NCBI RefSeq assembly: GCF_013343115.1
Contig: NZ_CP054570.1
Location: 434,001-498,000 of the forward strand
Direction: 5' to 3'
DNA length: 64,000 nucleotides
Source: Streptococcus sanguinis
GTDB lineage: Bacteria; Bacillota; Bacilli; Lactobacillales; Streptococcaceae
Shown here: positions 59,774 to 64,000 of the stretch, piece by piece
Layout: each line of letters starts with the position of its first letter
Position numbering within the stretch: the first letter of the stretch is position 1
Translations under genes and position numbers: made by a program
Notes under the pieces: model-generated
What the model saw: only the letters and a program-made list of their open reading frames with translations
Told to the model about the DNA's origin: nothing
The model's database searches: none

Positions 59774-59993
59774 CCTAACCCAAAAGAAGAAAATCTGGCT
59801 CTTTGCCCTTGCTTTGCTTGCCCTGATCTTACTAGCGATTGTGATCAATATCCAACTGAACCAGCCTGAAGATATGCATGCTGATTATGTTCGGCTTTGG
59901 AAGACAACTTGGCATGAGAAAAATAAAGACTGGCTCTATCCACTGAAAATATCTGTCTTGTTATTCTGGCAGTTCTGGCTGGGTCTGGTTTAA
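59760..59993 (+). CDS. Small two-helix membrane protein (77 aa)
   Basis: A 77-residue protein with membrane helices at about 11-30 and 61-77, separated by a Trp-rich polar loop (YVRLWKTTWHEKNKDWLYP). AAGGAG lies 5 nt before the ATG, inside the preceding gene. No family recognised; it ends the small operon, and no clear terminator follows before the BceR-type promoter at 60055. Confidence 0.6.
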   Translation: MKKLNLTQKKKIWLFALALLALILLAIVINIQLNQPEDMHADYVRLWKTTWHEKNKDWLYPLKISVLLFWQFWLGLV

Positions 59994-60054
59994 TGATTGC
60001 ATTCTCCAAGAGTGAGAAATGGAAATAAACTTCTGTAGATTTAAACGAAATAAT

Positions 60055-60129
60055 CTTACAAAAATGTAAGATTGACGATGATAAATGTAAGGTAGAGACA
60101 TGGAAAACGTGTCTCTATTTTGCTATAAT
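60055..60129 (+). promoter_or_regulatory. Composite BceR-box promoter 5 (NSR-like protease)
   Basis: CTTACA-AAAA-TGTAAG (60055-60070), 14 nt, ATGTAAG (60085-60091), TGGAAA as -35 (60101-60106), exactly 17 bp, TATAAT -10 (60124-60129). Confidence 0.83.
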
Positions 60130-60165
60130 CAGATCAGGAATCCTAACAAGAAAGGTTGCGTGATT

Positions 60166-61110
60166 ATGAAAAAAGTCCTTTTAGGTTGCTTGGGAACAGT
60201 ACTGGTTTTGCTTGCTCTTTTAATAGGTTTTCTAGCCTACTTTGGTCCAGACTATGGAATTTTTCTTTTTCCACCAAGTCCGCAGGACTATGCTCGCTCG
60301 GTTGTAAAAAAGCTTGATTTCGGTCTTTATACGGACAAAGATTGGGAAAATGAGAAGAAGAAAGCCTTGGAGAAGCTTGAATCAGCCAAGACTTATCAAG
60401 ATACCTATCCCGTCTTGGAAGAATTAACCAAAGAGGCTGGCGGGAAGCATTCTTATTTTTTAAGCCCACAGGATAATCCCGAAAATAGTCCAGAAAGCAA
60501 AAATCAGCCTGAAGTGCAGAATCGGGAGGGGATTCTCTATTTAAAAGTTCCTGCTTTTACCGGTGATGCACAAGCGGCGAAGACTTATGCCAACAAACTG
60601 TCAGCAGCTCTTAAAAAGGATGATTATCAGGCAGTTCTTGTGGATTTGAGAGATAATACCGGCGGGAATATGTATCCGATGATTGCGGGCCTGTCCTCTC
60701 TTTTGCCTGATGAAGATCTCTTCCAATTCGTTGAAAAAAATGGAAGCAAGAGCGCGGTTTCGCGATCAGATGTTCTGAAGCAGCTTGGTCTGGAACAGAC
60801 TGATGAGAAAGCAAAGAAAGTGCAAATAGCCGTCCTTATCAATGGGAAGACAGGCAGCTCAGGAGAAATGACTGTTTTAGCTTTTAAGGGACTGGAAAAC
60901 GTCAAAATATTTGGTCAGCCAACGGCAAGCTATACTACGGGAAATAATTATTATCAACTGTATGATGGAGCGGTTTTGCTCTTGACTACCTCGAGTATCT
61001 TAGATCGCACGGGTAAGCTTTATGAGAATGAGGCAATTCAGCCCGATATCCAAACAGACCAGCCTTTAGAAGAGGCGGAGTCTTGGTTGAAGGAACAGTT
61101 AGGAGAATAG
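60166..61110 (+). CDS. S41 family protease, nisin-resistance protein (NSR)-like
   Basis: A 314-residue membrane-anchored serine protease. One N-terminal membrane helix (about 3-26) places the catalytic domain outside the cell. The C-terminal-processing-peptidase core has no PDZ domain. His95 (GGKHSYF) and Ser232 in TGSSGEM correspond well to His98 and Ser236 (TASSAEM motif) of S. agalactiae NSR, which clips the C-terminus of nisin. The BceR-type promoter upstream and bceAB genes nearby support this. ATG 60166 is chosen because it begins the signal anchor. Confidence 0.85.
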   Translation: MKKVLLGCLGTVLVLLALLIGFLAYFGPDYGIFLFPPSPQDYARSVVKKLDFGLYTDKDWENEKKKALEKLESAKTYQDTYPVLEELTKEAGGKHSYFLSPQDNPENSPESKNQPEVQNREGILYLKVPAFTGDAQAAKTYANKLSAALKKDDYQAVLVDLRDNTGGNMYPMIAGLSSLLPDEDLFQFVEKNGSKSAVSRSDVLKQLGLEQTDEKAKKVQIAVLINGKTGSSGEMTVLAFKGLENVKIFGQPTASYTTGNNYYQLYDGAVLLLTTSSILDRTGKLYENEAIQPDIQTDQPLEEAESWLKEQLGE

Positions 61111-61117
61111 TTCATTG

Positions 61118-61143
61118 AAAGCAGTCAAAGAGACTGCTTTTCT
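61118..61143 (+). terminator. Terminator after the NSR-like gene
   Basis: AAAGCAGTC/GACTGCTTT stem around AAAGA, followed by T. Confidence 0.8.
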
Positions 61144-61151
61144 GCTATAAT
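61143..61151 (+). promoter_or_regulatory. Extended -10 of the first GNAT gene
   Basis: TGCTATAAT at 61143-61151, directly after the terminator. Confidence 0.6.
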
Positions 61152-61173
61152 AAAGAGAAGAACGAGGTGACAA

Positions 61174-61599
61174 ATGATTCGTAAAGTAAAACTAAGAGAT
61201 GCCGTAGCCATTCAGCGGCTTAATGCAGAGTGCTTGGGTTATGACTTCGATAGGGAAGCGACGGAGGCTCAACTAAAGAGGTTACTAGAGAGTGACCAGC
61301 ATTTGATTTTGGTAGTTGAAGAAGACGGTCAGGTCATAGGCTATGCTCATGCTGCTAGCTACGACTGTCTCTATTTCCCGTCCTTGCTCAATCTCTTGGC
61401 TTTGGCCGTCGCTCAGGATTTTCAAGGGCAGGGACATGGCAGAGCGCTGATGCAAGCTTTGCGTGAAGAGGGAAAAGCAGCAGGCTACACAGGAATTCGG
61501 ATTAATTCAGGCATTTCCCGCTCCGCAGCCCATGAATTTTATCGCAGCCTCGGCTGCAGCGAAAAAGCAGACCAGAAACGATTTTATTGGGGATTTTAG
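61174..61599 (+). CDS. GNAT family N-acetyltransferase
   Basis: A 141-residue acetyltransferase. The acetyl-CoA binding motif A is LAVAQDFQGQGHGRALMQAL (about 73-92), followed by the FYRSLGC motif near the C-terminus. The acceptor substrate is unknown. GAGGTGA precedes the ATG. It appears to start a run of four genes on to 62952. Confidence 0.88.
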   Translation: MIRKVKLRDAVAIQRLNAECLGYDFDREATEAQLKRLLESDQHLILVVEEDGQVIGYAHAASYDCLYFPSLLNLLALAVAQDFQGQGHGRALMQALREEGKAAGYTGIRINSGISRSAAHEFYRSLGCSEKADQKRFYWGF

Positions 61600-61618
61600 A
61601 GAAACTAAGGAGACGGTC

Positions 61619-62023
61619 ATGAAAAAAAAGAAGATAGTGTATGTATTATTGAGTATTCTCTTGTTGGGAGCTTTAGCTCTACTCTCCTTATGGATTATTA
61701 AAACAAATACTAAAAATTATATTAATAGACAAGAAACAAAATTCAAAAGCATTCAGCTTTTCGATAATAATAAGTTTGTATTGGTCGCTGTAGGGGAGAA
61801 AGATAATTATGGTCATATTTACTATGGACAAAATTATGTTTCAACCATCGCCGTCCATTCACTTGATCTAAAATCAGGTCAAGAATCTCCGCCAATTGGA
61901 AAAGATGAATTTTATAAAATCATTAGCTATGATTTAAACAGTACTGAGCTAGATAAAAAGGAAATAGATTTATATTCTTTTATTAATCCCTCTGAGGGAT
62001 ATCGTAATGACGAAGTGCTCTGA
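61619..62023 (+). CDS. Signal-anchored protein of unknown function, possibly 5' part of a split gene
   Basis: A 134-residue protein from ATG 61619, which follows AAGGAG. It has one N-terminal membrane helix (about 6-24) and a beta-rich extracellular part. It ends GYRNDEVL at a TGA, and the next frame continues directly with similar hydrophilic sequence. Removing one base near 62017 would join both parts into a single protein of about 292 residues (…NDEV-SDYYGNGKDY…). Either a frameshift or two coupled genes; see next entry. Confidence 0.6.
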   Translation: MKKKKIVYVLLSILLLGALALLSLWIIKTNTKNYINRQETKFKSIQLFDNNKFVLVAVGEKDNYGHIYYGQNYVSTIAVHSLDLKSGQESPPIGKDEFYKIISYDLNSTELDKKEIDLYSFINPSEGYRNDEVL

Positions 62024-62498
62024 CTACTATGGGAACGGGAAAGATTATTTTTCTAGAGAATTAAGGAGTTATCAAAATCATAGTTATAGTGAGAAAGAAT
62101 TTTGGTTTGATGTAGAGAAAGAAAAACTAAGTACGGAAGATATAGAGGCGAAAATAATTTCTACGATAAAAGATGATCCATATAGAAATGAAGTGAGTTT
62201 TCTTCCAGGTGGTCTTTCTGATAGTCTAGAAAATCAGTTAGCTAGATACCATCTTCGGAGGACAGAAGTCGCTAAGAATATGAAGGATATGACTCGACTT
62301 TATTTCCGGCCTAAACAGTATAATCAGAAAGAATGGTTTGACAACCTTTTGCATTGGTTTGCACCTAAGGGACAGGATGTGATGGAGGTGTATGCGACAG
62401 ATTCTGCAACAGGTGAGAAAACACAAATCAAGTCATTTGATGACTATTTAGCATGGCGAGAAGCCCACCCTGAGGAGGTGAAAAAATATGAGCAATAA
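62007..62498 (+). CDS. Protein of unknown function, possibly 3' part of a split gene
   Basis: A 163-residue hydrophilic protein starting at ATG 62007, which has GAGGG 8 nt upstream inside the preceding frame. It has no signal peptide, and the sequence is mixed helical (DIEAKIISTIKDDPYRNE, QNLARYHLRRTEVAKNM-like region) with a C-terminal ATDSATGEKTQIKSFDDYLAW block. It may be the continuation of the 61619 gene after a +1 shift. If separate, it would be cytoplasmic. No family recognised. Confidence 0.55.
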   Translation: MTKCSDYYGNGKDYFSRELRSYQNHSYSEKEFWFDVEKEKLSTEDIEAKIISTIKDDPYRNEVSFLPGGLSDSLENQLARYHLRRTEVAKNMKDMTRLYFRPKQYNQKEWFDNLLHWFAPKGQDVMEVYATDSATGEKTQIKSFDDYLAWREAHPEEVKKYEQ

Positions 62499-62952
62499 AA
62501 TTGAACCACTAACTCAGCAGCATGCTTTAGAAATTGCCAATGATTGGCATTATGAGGCGCCTTATGATTTTTATGATATGAAAAATGACTTGGAGGATTA
62601 TGAAGAAATGATTTCCCCAATAGCGCGTGGGGACCGTTATTATCAAGTTATGCGAGAAGAGAAACTCTATGGATTTTTCTGCTTAGAGCAGAAAGGAGAG
62701 CGAACTTTGGAGCTTGGTTTGGGGATGAAGCCGGAGCATTGCGGAAAAGGTCAGGGCGGTGGATTTCTGCAGGAAATTCTGGACTTTATTATGGAAAATT
62801 TTGCGCCCCAAGTCATAAGTTTATCCGTGGCTGATTTCAATCACCGAGCCCAACAGCTTTATCTCAACATGGGCTTTGAAGTGGTGAGGCGCATCCCGCA
62901 GGAAAGCAATGGTGATATTCATCTCTTTGTGGAGATGGAAAAAAACACCTAA
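62488..62952 (+). CDS. GNAT family N-acetyltransferase
   Basis: A 154-residue acetyltransferase of the RimI/RimJ-like type. The CoA-binding region is LGLGMKPEHCGKGQGGGFLQEILDF (about 76-100), followed by VADFNHRAQQLYLNMGFEVV. GGAGGTG lies 7 nt upstream of the ATG, inside the end of the preceding gene, with 11 bp overlap. Substrate unknown. Confidence 0.88.
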   Translation: MSNKIEPLTQQHALEIANDWHYEAPYDFYDMKNDLEDYEEMISPIARGDRYYQVMREEKLYGFFCLEQKGERTLELGLGMKPEHCGKGQGGGFLQEILDFIMENFAPQVISLSVADFNHRAQQLYLNMGFEVVRRIPQESNGDIHLFVEMEKNT

Positions 62953-63082
62953 TTTTAGACTTTGTTGCAAAGCAACAGAAAAACTTGTTGACAGTCAAGA
63001 AAAAGTCGTTCAATATACTTATGACTACTGGCGGCTAGCAGGGAATTTGTCAATGATTACCAATAAACAAAAGGAGAAAACC

Positions 63083-63319
63083 ATGACATTTGAAGAGATT
63101 TTACCTGGCCTTAAGGCCAAGAAAAAATATGTGCGTACAGGCTGGGGTGGGGCGGAAAACTACGTCCAGCTCTTTGATACGATTGAGCAGAATGGTGTAG
63201 CTCTCGAAGTGACACCTTATTTCCTCATCAATGTTTCAGGTGAGGGGGAGGGCTTCTCCATGTGGAGTCCGACTCCTTGTGATGTCCTCGCGACAGATTG
63301 GGTGGAAGTAGATGACTAA
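63083..63319 (+). CDS. DUF2829 (Tad2-like) small protein
   Basis: A 78-residue protein of the DUF2829 family: MTFEEILPGLKAKKKYVRTGWGG at the start and a C-terminal MWSPTPCDVLATDWVEV block (usually W.P...DLLAEDW). Phage members of this family (Tad2) sequester cyclic ADP-ribose signals and block Thoeris defence. A chromosomal copy with no phage genes around it need not do that. AAGGAG lies 6-7 nt upstream of ATG 63083. It overlaps the next gene by 8 bp. Confidence 0.8.
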   Translation: MTFEEILPGLKAKKKYVRTGWGGAENYVQLFDTIEQNGVALEVTPYFLINVSGEGEGFSMWSPTPCDVLATDWVEVDD

Positions 63320-64000
63320 GACGGTACTAGTTACGGGAGCTAGCTCTGGCATTGGCCGAGCTCAGGTTCTGACCTTTTTGGAAAATGGCTACCGGGTTTA
63401 TGGGGTGGATAAGGATGAAAATCCTGTTTTTCTCAATGAACTTCGTTTTGTCAAGATGGATTTGACAGGGGATTTGACACCGCTCTTCACCAGCTTACCT
63501 GAGGTGGACATTCTCTGTAATACAGCAGGTATCTTGGACGATTATCATCCCCTGCACGAGACCAGTGACGAGGACTGGGAGCAGATTTTTGCGCTTAATC
63601 TGACCGCGACTATGAAAATTACTCGCTTTTACCTGCAGAAAATGCTGGAGAAAAAGTCCGGTATAATCATTAACATGTGCTCGATTGCTAGCTTTCTGGC
63701 TGGCGGCGGCGGTGCTGCCTATACAGCCTCTAAGCATGCTCTGGCTGGCCTGACCAAGCAGATAGCCTTGGATTATGCGGATAAAAATATCCAAGTGTTT
63801 GGCCTGGCGCCGGGCGCTGTCAAGACAGCTATGACTGCCGCAGATTTTGAGCCAGACGGACTGGCAGACTGGGTTGCTGAGGAAACGCCGATCAAGCGCT
63901 GGTTAGACCCTCAGGAAATAGCTAATGTTAGCCTCTTTCTAGCCAGTGGCAAGGCAGCTGCTATGCAGGGTGAGATTATCAAAATCGACGGTGGCTGGAG
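63312..64000 (+). CDS. Short-chain dehydrogenase/reductase (FabG-like), 3' end cut by window
   Basis: An NAD(P)-dependent oxidoreductase of the SDR family. The cofactor motif TGASSGIGR lies at 8-16, NTAG at about 68-71, and the catalytic Ser with YTASK (Tyr-X3-Lys) at about 137-141. The C-terminal IDGGW at the window edge shows that only a few residues are missing. It resembles 3-oxoacyl-ACP reductases, but this isolated copy lacks the fab cluster, so the substrate is uncertain. ATG 63312 overlaps the DUF2829 stop. Confidence 0.9.
   Translation, partial: MTKTVLVTGASSGIGRAQVLTFLENGYRVYGVDKDENPVFLNELRFVKMDLTGDLTPLFTSLPEVDILCNTAGILDDYHPLHETSDEDWEQIFALNLTATMKITRFYLQKMLEKKSGIIINMCSIASFLAGGGGAAYTASKHALAGLTKQIALDYADKNIQVFGLAPGAVKTAMTAADFEPDGLADWVAEETPIKRWLDPQEIANVSLFLASGKAAAMQGEIIKIDGGW

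Noticed and set aside
62960..63082. Promoter TTGACA (62988) with TATACT (63014) before the DUF2829 gene.
   Set aside because: The spacer is 20 bp, outside the normal range; possible but not supported.

Overview
The window reads as a chromosomal segment of a Streptococcus, most likely of the sanguinis group (S. sanguinis or S. gordonii and relatives). The evidence is moderately low GC by eye, consensus TTGACA/TATAAT and extended -10 promoters, strong AAGGAGG ribosome-binding sites, a tagatose-6-phosphate lac operon, a pneumococcal-type NADPH oxidase, and LPXTG-anchored Cna-B adhesins. The genus is secure; the species is inference. There are no rRNA or tRNA genes, CRISPR arrays, transposases or prophage modules.

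1-19072 is core genome: clpP; a YlbG-family gene; the branched-chain amino acid importer livJHMGF with a CodY-like box in the livJ promoter; a CBS-CBS-ACT protein; a YitT protein; the tmk-holB-yabA-rsmI replication/translation operon; serC-serA; an ArsC/Spx-type protein; nth, which has lost half its iron-sulfur cysteines; a VOC protein and exoA; a DUF3290/DUF421 pair; and metG. 19189-20144 is a small two-gene membrane-protein operon behind a perfect consensus promoter, including a 44-residue gene.

20176-28754 is the lactose/galactose cluster. LacR sits beside a perfect 19-bp inverted repeat in front of lacABCD. lacT-lacFEG has its own promoter with a ribonucleic antiterminator/terminator switch.

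28754-33776 holds an HTH/DUF2975 pair with repeated operator-like sites, a SUFU-domain protein, a Ser-rich lipoprotein, an SpNOX-like transmembrane NADPH oxidase and a DUF2974 lipase-like protein.

33885-61110 contains what I regard as the main system: a BceRS/NsrRK-type antimicrobial-peptide response. A response regulator and intramembrane-sensing kinase (33926-35576) are accompanied by five copies of one composite promoter. Each copy has TNACA-N4-TGTAA, then ATG(A/T)AAG about 13-14 nt later, then a poor TGG-type -35, exactly 17 nt, and a -10. They precede a TraX-family gene, two BceAB transporters whose ATPases are identical in protein sequence over 251 residues while their permeases have diverged, a 43-residue Cys/aromatic peptide gene of unknown function, and a serine protease matching the nisin-resistance protein NSR. 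The parts that form one nsr operon in S. agalactiae are dispersed here over about 27 kb but share one promoter design.

Between these lie an ABC-2 transporter with a LytTR/DUF3021 regulatory pair, a TetR gene with three identically spaced operators, two NrdI-like flavodoxin paralogues, and two related LPXTG adhesins flanking a methyltransferase. The larger adhesin (1739 residues) carries about twelve Cna-B domains, seven of them in exact 342-bp tandem units that look like Lys-Asp isopeptide (CnaB2/SpyCatcher-type) modules. The window ends with an APC amino-acid permease, small membrane proteins, two acetyltransferases, a possibly frameshifted gene, a DUF2829 (Tad2-like) protein and a short-chain dehydrogenase that runs off the end.
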